64,000 bases of DNA, from positions 1 through 64,000 of the forward strand of contig CALOCZ010000011.1 in NCBI GenBank assembly GCA_942491935.1, in the 5' to 3' direction. This DNA is from JAGTVG01 sp942491935 (GTDB lineage: Bacteria > Bacteroidota > Bacteroidia > Cytophagales > Cyclobacteriaceae). The position numbers were made by a program, and so were the translations under genes. This document shows positions 38,102 through 47,010 of this stretch, one piece after another (the first letter of the stretch is position 1; every line of letters starts with the position of its first letter). Under the pieces are notes generated by a model. That model had not been told where the DNA came from, searched no databases, and was given only the letters and a program-made list of their open reading frames with translations.

Positions 38102-39336
38102 ATAAAATGACCTCACGCGAACGTGTTTTAAAAGCGTTTGAATTTAAATCTTCTGATCGCATACCTGTGGATTTATCAGGACATCGTTCCTCCGGACTTT
38201 CTGCTTCTGTTTATCCGAAATTGAGAAAAGCGCTTGGTTTAAAACCGGCACCAGTGAGGATCTATGATCCGGTTCAGCAATTAGCAGTGATTGATAATGA
38301 TGTTCTGGATACTCTGGGTATTGATACCGTTGAACTCGGAAGGGCTTTTGCAACAGAGGATAGTGATTGGAGACCCTGGGTTTTGCCGGATGGCACAGAT
38401 TGTTTTCTCCCGAATTGGGTAAATCCGGAACGGGAAGAGAAAAGATGGGTTATTAGAAGTGAATCTGGCAAGATTATAGCTCAAATGCCTGATGGAGCGC
38501 AGTTTTTTGAACAGTTATGGTATCCTTTTTATGATGAAGGATCTGATAGGAGCGATATAAATGCAGCCATGGATGAATCGATGTGGCATATGGTGGTTTC
38601 TCCCCCTGGTCCACTAGTAGAAGGTGATAAGGGTGAAAAACTACTGAAAGAATCAGCTGCCAGGTTTCGAAGGTCTACTGACAGGGCTATAATTGGCTTA
38701 TTTGGAGGAAACTTACTTGAAACCGGCCAGATGTTGTACAGGAATGACCAGTTTCTGCTTATGCTGGCCATGGATCCACCCGCCATTCATGATTTTCTTG
38801 ATAGACTTCTGGAAATGCATTTGGGAAATCTTGAACGATTCCTTGGTGCCGTTGGGACTAATATTGATATCATCTTATTTGGAGATGATCTTGGCATGCA
38901 ATCAGGACCGCAGATGTCACCTGAAATGTACAGGGAGTATTTTAAACCTAGACATAAGATCATGTGGGCTAAAGCTAAGGAATTAGCTGACGTAAAAGTA
39001 ATGTTGCATTGTTGTGGTGGCGTTCGGGAATTGCTGCCCGACCTGATTGATGCCGGACTCGACACCATTAATCCTGTGCAGATTACTGCTCGTGGCATGG
39101 AACCTGAACAGCTGAAAAAAGATTTTGGAAAAGAAATTGTATTCTGGGGCGGGGGTTGTGATACCCAACATATATTACCTGAAGGGAGCCCACAGGAAGT
39201 ATATGATCATGTTCATCAGCAATTGGAAATACTTTCCCCTGAAGGAGGTTTTGTTTTCCAGCAAGTCCATAATATTTTGCCTGAAGTACCAGTAGAAAAT
39301 ATTCTTGCAATGTTTTCAAGTATAAAAGATTTTTAG
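38089..39336 (+). CDS. UroD/MtaA-like corrinoid-type methyltransferase family protein
   Basis: This 415-residue protein has the uroporphyrinogen-decarboxylase TIM barrel, starting TSRERVLKAFEFKSSDRIPVD. It differs from true HemE: the residues H307-x-C309 in MLHCCGGV and C357 in WGGGCDTQ match the zinc site of methylcobamide:thiol methyltransferases (MtaA/MtbA group). The first ATG overlaps the GH38 gene; an ATG at 38107 would avoid this. The protein is encoded between two glycosidases, an arrangement that suggests action on a glycan-linked methyl or a released sugar, but no corrinoid protein is encoded nearby. Substrate is unknown. Confidence 0.88.
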   Translation: MEKVNKMTSRERVLKAFEFKSSDRIPVDLSGHRSSGLSASVYPKLRKALGLKPAPVRIYDPVQQLAVIDNDVLDTLGIDTVELGRAFATEDSDWRPWVLPDGTDCFLPNWVNPEREEKRWVIRSESGKIIAQMPDGAQFFEQLWYPFYDEGSDRSDINAAMDESMWHMVVSPPGPLVEGDKGEKLLKESAARFRRSTDRAIIGLFGGNLLETGQMLYRNDQFLLMLAMDPPAIHDFLDRLLEMHLGNLERFLGAVGTNIDIILFGDDLGMQSGPQMSPEMYREYFKPRHKIMWAKAKELADVKVMLHCCGGVRELLPDLIDAGLDTINPVQITARGMEPEQLKKDFGKEIVFWGGGCDTQHILPEGSPQEVYDHVHQQLEILSPEGGFVFQQVHNILPEVPVENILAMFSSIKDF

Positions 39337-39352
39337 ATTAAAGAATAATAAA

Positions 39353-41476
39353 ATGAGAGGCACATTTTCCAGCAAGTTCAGCTTTGGTAGAATAATTATA
39401 TTTGGTGTTTTAGCGATTTTGATATTTTCATGTAATCCATACCCGGAGCAGGTTCCCAAGTATGGCTGGTTTGAATTTGTAGTTAAAGATCTGGATACTG
39501 CAGAAACTGATATCAATTTATCTTTCCTGAACCAGGATATGGCAGGCAAGAATGGTTTTATAAAAGTTCAGGACGGTCATTTTATTGATGGTACAGGTGA
39601 GAATATCCGGTTTTTTGGGACCAACTTTACTTTTAGTTCATGTTTTCCGGATAAGGAAGTAGCTCAAAAGCTGGCAGCACGGTTAAGTAAAATGGGCATG
39701 AATGTGGTCAGGTTCCATCATATGGATATGCGACAGTCGCCAAGCGGTATATGGGATGAATCCATGGAAAACTTTGATGCGGACCAGGTTGATAAACTCG
39801 ATTGGTTGATATACCAGTTGAAATTGCATGGAGTATATACAAACTTAAACCTTCATGTTTCACGCACCTATCCGGGACTCGAAACTGAAGTCAGCCAGTT
39901 TCAGTTTGGAAAGACAATCGATCATTTCTACAGACCCTATATTGATATGCAGAAGGATTATGCCCGTGATCTTTTATCACATGTAAATCCATACACTGGG
40001 ACCAACTATCTCGAAGAACCAGCTGTCGCATTCATAGAAATCAACAATGAGAATTCCCTTCTTTCAAATTGGAAACAACTTGCTTTGCTTGAAGGTGACC
40101 ACAGGACATCCTTACTGAAGCAATGGAATGCTTGGCTTAGTTCAAATGCTGAGGGAGAAGAATTGCCTGATCTATATTCAATAATCAGAGGATATGAGGA
40201 TGATTCTACACCACAGCAAAAAGAATTTTTCTGGAAGTTCCTCGTAAAAACAGAAATGGATTATACTTCGGAATTGATCGGATATGTCCGGAACGAGCTT
40301 AAGGCACAATCTTTAATAGCTGACTCTCAGGGATCCTATAGTGGGATAGCAGGGGTATTCAGGGAAGCAACTTATTCAGATTTTATGGATATGCATGCTT
40401 ACTGGGAACATCCCAGTTTTCCAGATGCAAGTTGGTCAAGTACGAATTGGTTAATCAGGAATTCATCTATGGTGTCAGATAAAAAAGCAGGAACACTTTC
40501 CAGTTTTGGTCAGCACAGGGTAGCAGGCATGCCATTAACGATTAGCGAATATGATCATCCAGCACCGAATTTCTATTGTGCTGAAATGTATCCTATGCTC
40601 AATGCAGTGGCATCCTTCCAGGATTGGGACGGGATCTATCATTTTACTTTTAATAGTCCCTGGGATAAAGGCAGGATAAGCGGATTTTTTTCCAGCGCGG
40701 GTCATCCTTTGAAACAGATCTTTATTCCTGTGGGGTCGGTAATTTTCAGGATGAATGCTATAAAACCTGGGAAGCATCGGGTTCATCTTAATTTATCAAA
40801 GGATAAATTATTTGATGAACTTGTGGAATCAGGTCATACTTTACGATTGCATGGCTCTAACATGAATTATATTTGGGAGAAAGCCGGGGCTCCAAGAGCT
40901 CTTACATTACTGCATCCTATGGAAGTGAACATTCAGGGAAATGATGTAAGCCTTTCGGAACCAATAGCTGAACCAGATGGGGCATGGATCAGTGAAACAG
41001 GTGAGCTTCAGTGGAATAACATGGACTCTGTTGAATCTGTATTTACGATCAATAGTGAAATGGTGAAAGCTGCTGTGGGATATATTGGGAGTAAGGAGAT
41101 ATCCCTTGGGAATGTTACTGTAGCTATGGATAGCACACCGTATAATTGGGGCACTATTGTACTTGCCTCTCTGGATGGGAAACCAGTAGAAAAGTCTTCA
41201 AAAATATTGCTTGTTGCAGCCGGAAGGGTTGAAAATGCCAATATGGGATGGGATGAAAATTATAAAACCGTCGGTTCTGAATGGGGGGAAGCACCGACAG
41301 TTGCTGAAGGGATCCCTGCGAGGATTTCTATAGAAAAGACAGTTCCCTTTAAGGCTTTTACCCTTGATCCATCGGGTAATATAAGCGATGAAATACCGGT
41401 CATCAGGTCCTGGAGAAAGCGGACTATAGTGATCGGGGCCCAACATAAAACCCTCTGGTATTTATTGAAAAGATAA
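39353..41476 (+). CDS. GH5-like (cellulase-family fold) glycosidase lipoprotein
   Basis: This 707-residue lipoprotein has a lipobox ILIFSC with Cys27. A (beta/alpha)8 domain begins near GFIKVQDGHFIDGTGENIRFFGTNF. The clan GH-A acid/base is probably E233 in IEINNENS and the nucleophile E399 in LTISEYDHP. VVRFHHMD and LHVSRTYPG are further barrel motifs. After about 500 residues come beta-sandwich domains (RVHLNLSKDKLF, KAFTLDPSG). The exact family could be GH5 or another GH-A clan family; the substrate is not clear. It begins 16 bases after the methyltransferase stop and completes the GH38/methyltransferase/GH5-like unit. Confidence 0.85.
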   Translation: MRGTFSSKFSFGRIIIFGVLAILIFSCNPYPEQVPKYGWFEFVVKDLDTAETDINLSFLNQDMAGKNGFIKVQDGHFIDGTGENIRFFGTNFTFSSCFPDKEVAQKLAARLSKMGMNVVRFHHMDMRQSPSGIWDESMENFDADQVDKLDWLIYQLKLHGVYTNLNLHVSRTYPGLETEVSQFQFGKTIDHFYRPYIDMQKDYARDLLSHVNPYTGTNYLEEPAVAFIEINNENSLLSNWKQLALLEGDHRTSLLKQWNAWLSSNAEGEELPDLYSIIRGYEDDSTPQQKEFFWKFLVKTEMDYTSELIGYVRNELKAQSLIADSQGSYSGIAGVFREATYSDFMDMHAYWEHPSFPDASWSSTNWLIRNSSMVSDKKAGTLSSFGQHRVAGMPLTISEYDHPAPNFYCAEMYPMLNAVASFQDWDGIYHFTFNSPWDKGRISGFFSSAGHPLKQIFIPVGSVIFRMNAIKPGKHRVHLNLSKDKLFDELVESGHTLRLHGSNMNYIWEKAGAPRALTLLHPMEVNIQGNDVSLSEPIAEPDGAWISETGELQWNNMDSVESVFTINSEMVKAAVGYIGSKEISLGNVTVAMDSTPYNWGTIVLASLDGKPVEKSSKILLVAAGRVENANMGWDENYKTVGSEWGEAPTVAEGIPARISIEKTVPFKAFTLDPSGNISDEIPVIRSWRKRTIVIGAQHKTLWYLLKR

Positions 41477-41667
41477 AGAATGTTCGATTATTTGTTTTAG
41501 GTGTTATTAATAACTGTTAAGAAATCTTTAATTCCTTTATATCTTGCCGAGATTGATAAAAAAATCAAATAATAAAGCGCTGATCAGTTTACTATTTGAG
41601 GATACTAATATTTGCGAAATTTTCGAGACACCTTAAACCTATTGTAGAAATATCCTTTTATCCGGGA

Positions 41668-42033
41668 TTAGAAAGGCAATTCATCCTCCTCTGTAAAAGT
41701 AGCCAGGTCTCCACCCATTGGGGCTTGATATTCTTCAGGTGCGTCATTGCCTCCTTCGATTGGTTCAAGACGCCAGGCTTGTAAGGAATTGAAATATACT
41801 TTCTCTCCTTTAGGATTTGTCCATAACCTTCCTTTTAAATTAAAATATACTTCAACAAGACTACCCACTTTAAAATTATTCAAGAGGTCACATTTATCCT
41901 GAATCAATTCAAATTTCAGATACTCGGGATATTGTGGATTTTCTTTATATTCAATTACGAACTCCCGCTTGCGGAAGGATTCGCTTACTTTGCTGACATC
42001 ATAGATCTCAAATAATTTCCCCCTGACATTCAT
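41668..42033 (-). CDS. DUF3127 protein with SSB-like acidic tail
   Basis: This 121-residue protein matches the Bacteroidota DUF3127 family: MNVRGKLFEIYDVSKVSESFRKREFVIEY, YPEYLKFELIQDKCDLLNNF, and VEVYFNLKGRLWTN. The fold is OB-like (five-stranded barrel), as in single-stranded-DNA-binding proteins. The C-terminus ends TEEDELPF, close to the DDDIPF tip by which SSB recruits repair and replication proteins. That suggests an SSB-like or SSB-partner role. The family has no proven function. It sits alone, with the exporter gene upstream on the same strand. Confidence 0.88.
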   Translation of the reverse strand: MNVRGKLFEIYDVSKVSESFRKREFVIEYKENPQYPEYLKFELIQDKCDLLNNFKVGSLVEVYFNLKGRLWTNPKGEKVYFNSLQAWRLEPIEGGNDAPEEYQAPMGGDLATFTEEDELPF

Positions 42034-42164
42034 ATTTATTTTCTTTTTATTTAATGCTTAGGTTTTGAAACAAATTATGTAAATTTTATATTCTATTGTC
42101 AAAAAATCCGTACTGAATTTTTCTCATTACAAAGTAAATCAATTTACAGAGCAATTTCATTTAA

Positions 42165-42190
42165 TTTTTAAGGGTTGTTTTAAAACAACC
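42165..42190 (-). terminator. Palindrome across the exporter stop codon
   Basis: GGTTGTTT-TAAAACAACC is a perfect 18-base palindrome at 42173-42190 that contains the stop codon of the TauE/SafE gene. On the minus strand it is followed by CTTAAAAATTAAATG, with only a moderate T-content. It may terminate that gene's transcript or stabilise its 3' end. Confidence 0.45.
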
Positions 42191-42932
42191 ATAGTTTTAC
42201 AGCGAGGGCCACAACTGTAACAATGATAAACCATTTCACCCAGTTATCTCCCTTTCTGACAGAAAGGCGACTGGCTATCCAACTACCCGATGAATTGCCA
42301 ATGGCGAGGGTAAGGCCATAACCCCAATGGATCTTTCCTTCAATGATAAAAATAAACAGCGCTGAAATTGTATATATCAGGACAACAAAAACTTTAATGC
42401 TGTTTGTTTTCACAAGAGAAAACCTGTTAATGATCGAAAGTGCTGCGATTATGATAAAACCTACTCCGGCCTGGATAAATCCACCATAAATCCCAATGAA
42501 GAAAAATGTAATTATCCCAATGATCCGGTATTTTATTCCAGTCCTTTCAATGATATTCCCGGGGTCTTTTCCTTTCCTTTTCAGAATTGGGAATAAGACG
42601 ATAAGGACTATTAATACAGCAAGAATTTTATTGAATAATTCATCAGGTATGTCCACGGCAATTTTGGCCCCGATAATTGCCCCTATAAAAGCTGATATTC
42701 CCAGAGAAATACTATACGGAAAATCAGATACGCCTTTTGATTTAAAACCCAGTACCCCAAAAATATTTTGAGAGAATATAGCGATCCTGTTGGTGCCATT
42801 CGCTACGGCTGGAGGTAAACCAAGAAAAATCAGAATAGGCAATGTAATTAATGATCCACCACCGGCAATTGTGTTCAGAAAACCTGCAACAAATCCTACA
42901 GAGATGATAAGCAAAACCTCATACCATTCCAT
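42180..42932 (-). CDS. TauE/SafE-family sulfite/sulfonate exporter-like permease
   Basis: This inner-membrane protein has eight predicted helices over 250 residues from the ATG at 42932. Two DUF81-type repeats are seen: GFVAGFLNTIAGGGSLITLPILIFLGLPPAVANGTNRIAIFSQNI in the first half and GIYGGFIQAGVGFIIIAALSI in the second. Members export sulfite, sulfoacetate or other small anions, or act with sulfur metabolism. A longer in-frame start at 43064 would overlap the divergent LOG gene and is unlikely. Confidence 0.9.
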   Translation of the reverse strand: MEWYEVLLIISVGFVAGFLNTIAGGGSLITLPILIFLGLPPAVANGTNRIAIFSQNIFGVLGFKSKGVSDFPYSISLGISAFIGAIIGAKIAVDIPDELFNKILAVLIVLIVLFPILKRKGKDPGNIIERTGIKYRIIGIITFFFIGIYGGFIQAGVGFIIIAALSIINRFSLVKTNSIKVFVVLIYTISALFIFIIEGKIHWGYGLTLAIGNSSGSWIASRLSVRKGDNWVKWFIIVTVVALAVKLWLF

Positions 42933-43029
42933 AATAAAAATTTTGTCAGTAAATATCCGTAATTTTTTTTTATAAGAAAGATAAAAGCTATTTTGAAAAA
43001 GTATTTGTAATATAAAAACATCTGACAGA

Positions 43030-43605
43030 ATGAAGCATTTATGCATATTTTGTGGTTCAAGCAAAGGGAATGATCCTGTTTATGAAAATACCGCATTAGA
43101 ACTTGCTGAGATTATCGTAAATCAAAGACTTACCATGGTATATGGAGGTGGCAGTATAGGGATAATGGGTGTATTGGCAGATAAGATCCTTTCCCTGAAT
43201 GGTAAAGTCATCGGCGTTATCCCAAAATTCCTTTATGACCTAGAAGTAGGCCATGATAATGTAACTGAATTAATAATTGTGGAATCCATGCACGAAAGGA
43301 AACAAAAAATGGCGGAAATCTCTGATGGGTTTCTGGCCCTGCCCGGTGGTTTCGGGACGCTTGAAGAAATGGGGGAGATCCTGACCTGGATCCAGTTAAA
43401 ATTGATCAGAAAACCTATTGGCCTTTTGAATATAAATGGATTTTATGATCAATTCCTAGATATGCTCGATAATATGGTAGCAGCTGGATTCCTGAAGAAA
43501 AATAACCGCGATATACTTTTGTCAAGTAATGATCCTGGGGAGATTGTTAATATTATCAAGAATGCACCTGTGTTTGAAGATACCAAATGGATCGAGAAGA
43601 CCTGA
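43030..43605 (+). CDS. LOG family protein (TIGR00730; nucleotide phosphoribohydrolase-like)
   Basis: This 191-residue Rossmann-fold protein begins KHLCIFCGSSKGNDPVYENTA, then MVYGGGSIGIMGVLADKIL, ERKQKMAEISDGFLALPGGFGTLEEMGEIL and QLKLIRKPIGLLNINGFYDQ. The PGGxGTxxE loop is the LOG catalytic motif. LOG enzymes cleave nucleoside monophosphates to a free base and ribose-5-phosphate; bacterial members are often of unknown role. It is the second LOG-fold gene of the window, after 21521-22021. The M14 peptidase gene follows on the same strand. Confidence 0.93.
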   Translation: MKHLCIFCGSSKGNDPVYENTALELAEIIVNQRLTMVYGGGSIGIMGVLADKILSLNGKVIGVIPKFLYDLEVGHDNVTELIIVESMHERKQKMAEISDGFLALPGGFGTLEEMGEILTWIQLKLIRKPIGLLNINGFYDQFLDMLDNMVAAGFLKKNNRDILLSSNDPGEIVNIIKNAPVFEDTKWIEKT

Positions 43606-43652
43606 CCAGTGTCGGGATCACCGGATTTCAATTGAGGAAGAAGAATATTGAG

Positions 43653-45392
43653 ATGACTTATATTAAATCTATGCTTATTACTGCGGTGCTATCATTCTAT
43701 GCATGGAGCCTATCTGCACAGCAAAAAAATATTACACCTTTTGAGAAATCAGACGGCATTGATACTTCCACATATTTTGAATGTATTGAATATTACAGAC
43801 AATTAGCAGACCAATATCCATTGATACAGGTCGAGGAAATTGGCCAGACCGATAGTGGATATCCTTTGCATGTAGTTACCTATAACTTCAATGGAAAAGC
43901 AGTATCTGAATCTAAAAACAAAATCAGAATATTGATATTAAACGCAATCCATCCTGGTGAGCCAGCAGGTGTTGATGCTTCAATGATGCTGATTCGGGAC
44001 CTTGTTTCGGGAAACATTTTGGATAGGATCTCAGAAAGTGTCAGCCTGGCCATTATTCCTTTCTATAATGTTGGAGGTGGACTGGTAAGAGGATCATTCA
44101 GCCGTGCAAATCAAAATGGCCCGGAAGCTTATGGATTCAGGGGAAATGCAAAAAATCTGGACCTGAACAGAGACTTTATCAAGATGGATGCAAAAAACAC
44201 CATCTCGTTTGTAAAATATTTTCATTCCTTCGATCCTGAAATATTTGTTGATACGCATACATCCAATGGGGCGGATTATCAATATATTATGACCTGCCTG
44301 GATACGCATCCCCAGAAACTGGGTGGGCTACTTGGACAGTTCATGAAGGAGAAATTCACCCCTTCGCTATTTGAATCTATGAAAAAGAAAGGATATGAAA
44401 TGTGTCCTTTTGTAAATATATATGGTCAGACACCTGATAAAGGATATGAGCAATTCTTTGATTATCCCAGATATTCTACAGGATACACTGCCTTATTTCA
44501 GACGATTGGCTACATGTCTGAAACACATATGCTAAAATCATTCGAAGAAAGAGTAGATGCTACCTACCAGTTTCTTATTTCTGTACTTGAAAGTGGTTCG
44601 GTAAATAGCGACATCATCAGATCAATCCGGGAAAAGGACAAGGAGAATATAATGAAAACGGATAAATATGTTTTATCCTGGGACATTGACCATACGGATC
44701 CCGATACGATAATTTTTAAAGGATACAATGCCCGTCATGTTGAAAGCCGGGTGACGGATGGAAAGCGCCTTAAGTACGATCATGACCAGCCCTTTGAGTT
44801 CAATATTCCCTATTATAATAAGCTTCTTGAAAGCAAATCAATAAAGGTTCCCAGAGCATATGTGATCAGACAGGCATGGGATAAAATAATTCAACACCTT
44901 GAACTAAACAATATTACTTTCACAAGGTATCCGGCTGACACCCTCCTTGATGTAGAGGTCTATTATATTGAAGATTACAAAACTTATCAATTTCCTTATG
45001 AAGGACATTATCCCCATTACAGTACCTCTGTAAAAACAGTAAAAATACCGGTCGAGATCCGGAAGGGAGATTATTATGTGCCTGTAGCGCAAGCTGGCAT
45101 GAGGTATATAATAGAAACCCTGGAACCGGAAGGAGAGGATTCATTCTTTAAATGGAATTTCTTTGATCCTGTTCTTCAGCAGAAAGAACATTTTTCGGAT
45201 TACGTTTTTGAAGATACAGCTGAGAGGATTCTAAATGACAACCCGTGGTTAAGAGATTCTATAAATGAAAAAAGACGTCTGGATGAAAACTTCAGAAACA
45301 ATTCCCGGGCTCAGTTAGATTATATATACAGACATTCGGAATACTTTGAAAAATCGTATAAACAATATCCTGTTTTGAGGATAATAAATTAA
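43653..45392 (+). CDS. M14-family zinc carboxypeptidase, exported
   Basis: From the ATG at 43653 the protein has a signal peptide ending SLSAQ. The zinc site is HPGE in NAIHPGEPAGVD (H100, E103) plus a distal His in VDTHTSNG (H202). LDLNRDFIKMDA and RSPYxxG-like spacing (YSTGYTALFQTIGYMSETHML) continue the peptidase domain. The C-terminal 250 residues form a beta-rich accessory region. Targets may be peptides or peptidoglycan. The frame extends upstream to 43587, but only the chosen start gives a signal peptide, and it avoids overlap with the LOG gene. Confidence 0.87.
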   Translation: MTYIKSMLITAVLSFYAWSLSAQQKNITPFEKSDGIDTSTYFECIEYYRQLADQYPLIQVEEIGQTDSGYPLHVVTYNFNGKAVSESKNKIRILILNAIHPGEPAGVDASMMLIRDLVSGNILDRISESVSLAIIPFYNVGGGLVRGSFSRANQNGPEAYGFRGNAKNLDLNRDFIKMDAKNTISFVKYFHSFDPEIFVDTHTSNGADYQYIMTCLDTHPQKLGGLLGQFMKEKFTPSLFESMKKKGYEMCPFVNIYGQTPDKGYEQFFDYPRYSTGYTALFQTIGYMSETHMLKSFEERVDATYQFLISVLESGSVNSDIIRSIREKDKENIMKTDKYVLSWDIDHTDPDTIIFKGYNARHVESRVTDGKRLKYDHDQPFEFNIPYYNKLLESKSIKVPRAYVIRQAWDKIIQHLELNNITFTRYPADTLLDVEVYYIEDYKTYQFPYEGHYPHYSTSVKTVKIPVEIRKGDYYVPVAQAGMRYIIETLEPEGEDSFFKWNFFDPVLQQKEHFSDYVFEDTAERILNDNPWLRDSINEKRRLDENFRNNSRAQLDYIYRHSEYFEKSYKQYPVLRIIN

Positions 45393-45426
45393 TAGTTGAT
45401 AGTCTTTCACCTTAAATGGTTCAATC

Positions 45427-46137
45427 ATGAAAATACAAAGTTCAAAAATACTAATTACAGGAGGTAGTCTTGGCATTGGAAAAGCTACTGCTCAAATTCT
45501 CGTTAGTAGTGGCGCAGATGTGATCATAACAGGTCGTGATCAAAACAGATTGAAATCAGCTGCAACAGAAACCGGGGCGATACCTTTTGTTGCAGATGTT
45601 GCAAATTCAGATGATATAGAGAAGACCTTTCAGTTTATTCGCGAGAAATGGGGCAGACTGGATGTCCTGGTGAATAATGCTGGAATAGGTAGCCGGTCTA
45701 CCCATCTTACGGATGTCAGTGAAGAAGATTTTTTGAATGTATATAAGGTAAATGTAATCGGGGCCGCCATGATGGCAAAATATGCTGCTCAAATGTTTAA
45801 GGAGCAGAATTATGGTAATATAATTAATATTGCCTCAACTGCGGCCAGAAAAGGGTATGAAAGAGGAACTGTATATTCATCGAGCAAATTTGCTTTGAGA
45901 GGTATGACAGAATGTTGGCAGGCTGAACTACGGAAATATAATGTCAGGGTTATTTTAATAAATCCCAGTGAAGTTACTACCGCATTTGGAAATCCTGAAA
46001 GGATTGAAAGAACGGAACGAAATAACAGGCTTAGAAGTGAAGAAATTGCACATACTGTTAAATCAGCTCTGGAAATGGATGACCGAGGTTTTATCCCCGA
46101 ATTGACAGTATTTGCGACAAATCCCTGGCAGGAATAA
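45427..46137 (+). CDS. Short-chain dehydrogenase/reductase
   Basis: This 236-residue classical SDR has the cofactor motif ITGGSLGIGKA at residues 10-20 and NNAGIG near 83-88. The catalytic Ser-Tyr-Lys is S137 in INIASTAA and Y150/K154 in VYSSSKFAL. GRD after the second strand suggests NADP preference. The substrate is unknown. It follows the M14 gene by 34 bases and converges with mgsA. Confidence 0.93.
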   Translation: MKIQSSKILITGGSLGIGKATAQILVSSGADVIITGRDQNRLKSAATETGAIPFVADVANSDDIEKTFQFIREKWGRLDVLVNNAGIGSRSTHLTDVSEEDFLNVYKVNVIGAAMMAKYAAQMFKEQNYGNIINIASTAARKGYERGTVYSSSKFALRGMTECWQAELRKYNVRVILINPSEVTTAFGNPERIERTERNNRLRSEEIAHTVKSALEMDDRGFIPELTVFATNPWQE

Positions 46138-46187
46138 ATCAATAAACACCCTATGCTTCATCTGATTTTAGACTTTTGGTTGATGCA

Positions 46188-46619
46188 TCATGTATTACGG
46201 TTATTATGATCCGTAAAATCAGGCACATCACGATCATAAGTTCCATCGAAAAGGGGAGAATTTATTAAATAATCAGCAGAGGCAATATTGCTCGCAACAG
46301 GGATATTCCATACAACAGCTAATCTCAACAGAGCTTTTACATCCGGGTCATGGGGTTGCGGTTCAAGTGGATCCCAGAAGAAGAATAGCATATCAATTTG
46401 CTGATCAGCTATTAACGCTCCAATCTGCTGGTCACCGCCAATCGGACCACTTTTCAGCTTTATAACAGTCATATTAAGGGCCTTCTCTAATATTTTCCCT
46501 GTTGTTCCGGTAGCATATAAAGTATGGTTTTGGAGTTTCTTTTTGTTAGATTTTGCCCAACTTACCATTGCTGGCTTTTTATGATCATGTGCCACTAAAG
46601 CGATTCTCTTGCTATTCAT
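46188..46619 (-). CDS. mgsA: Methylglyoxal synthase
   Basis: MgsA converts dihydroxyacetone phosphate to methylglyoxal and phosphate, a bypass of glycolysis under phosphate limitation. Landmarks are RIALVAHDHKKPAMVSWA, TLYATGTTGKIL, LKSGPIGGDQQIGALI with the catalytic Asp (D63), FFWDPLEPQPHDPDVKALLRLAVVWNIPVASN and a C-terminal tail. Length, 143 residues, is normal. It stands alone between converging and diverging neighbours. Confidence 0.95.
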   Translation of the reverse strand: MNSKRIALVAHDHKKPAMVSWAKSNKKKLQNHTLYATGTTGKILEKALNMTVIKLKSGPIGGDQQIGALIADQQIDMLFFFWDPLEPQPHDPDVKALLRLAVVWNIPVASNIASADYLINSPLFDGTYDRDVPDFTDHNNRNT

Positions 46620-46731
46620 TTTTTCTAAAGAATTATGTTGACTGAATAAGTTGTTTCAAATTATAATTAATTGTAAATTAAAAATAATAAATGATACAAA
46701 TACAATCTTTTGTGGGTGTAAAAGATGAAGT

Positions 46732-47010
46732 ATGAAAAGTATTAAGATTTTTTTAAGAATTAAAAGATGTGAGGAACTACAAGAGATCTCCCTGGCTCCC
46801 ATTCGAATTGATAAAGAAGGCCAGTTACCCGTGTCAGATATTCTTTGGGAGTCTGCCGGAGAATATTTTCTGGAGGCATTTCAGTGTGGTGTAAATCCAT
46901 CCATTTGTTCCATTGAAAAAGATCCAAGAATCGTGAATGAAAAGGAAGAAATTGCCTTAATGATCCTGGATGAATTGAATAAGGAGTACCTTCAAATGAC
47001 TGAAAACTAA
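46732..47010 (+). CDS. Small hypothetical protein
   Basis: This 92-residue acidic protein has no signal peptide. It is predicted alpha/beta in its first half (SIKIFLRIKRCEELQEISLA) and helical in its second (EKEEIALMILDELNKEYL). Two Cys residues occur in a CGVNPSIC segment. It is divergent from mgsA and converges with the methyltransferase gene, with stop codons overlapping by four bases. No family is recognised. Confidence 0.5.
   Translation: MKSIKIFLRIKRCEELQEISLAPIRIDKEGQLPVSDILWESAGEYFLEAFQCGVNPSICSIEKDPRIVNEKEEIALMILDELNKEYLQMTEN

Noticed and set aside
38089..39336. True uroporphyrinogen decarboxylase (hemE)
   Set aside because: The MtaA-type zinc ligands and the context between glycosidases do not fit a heme-pathway gene.
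25609..41476. Classical polysaccharide utilisation locus
   Set aside because: No SusC/SusD pair or hybrid two-component regulator was found.
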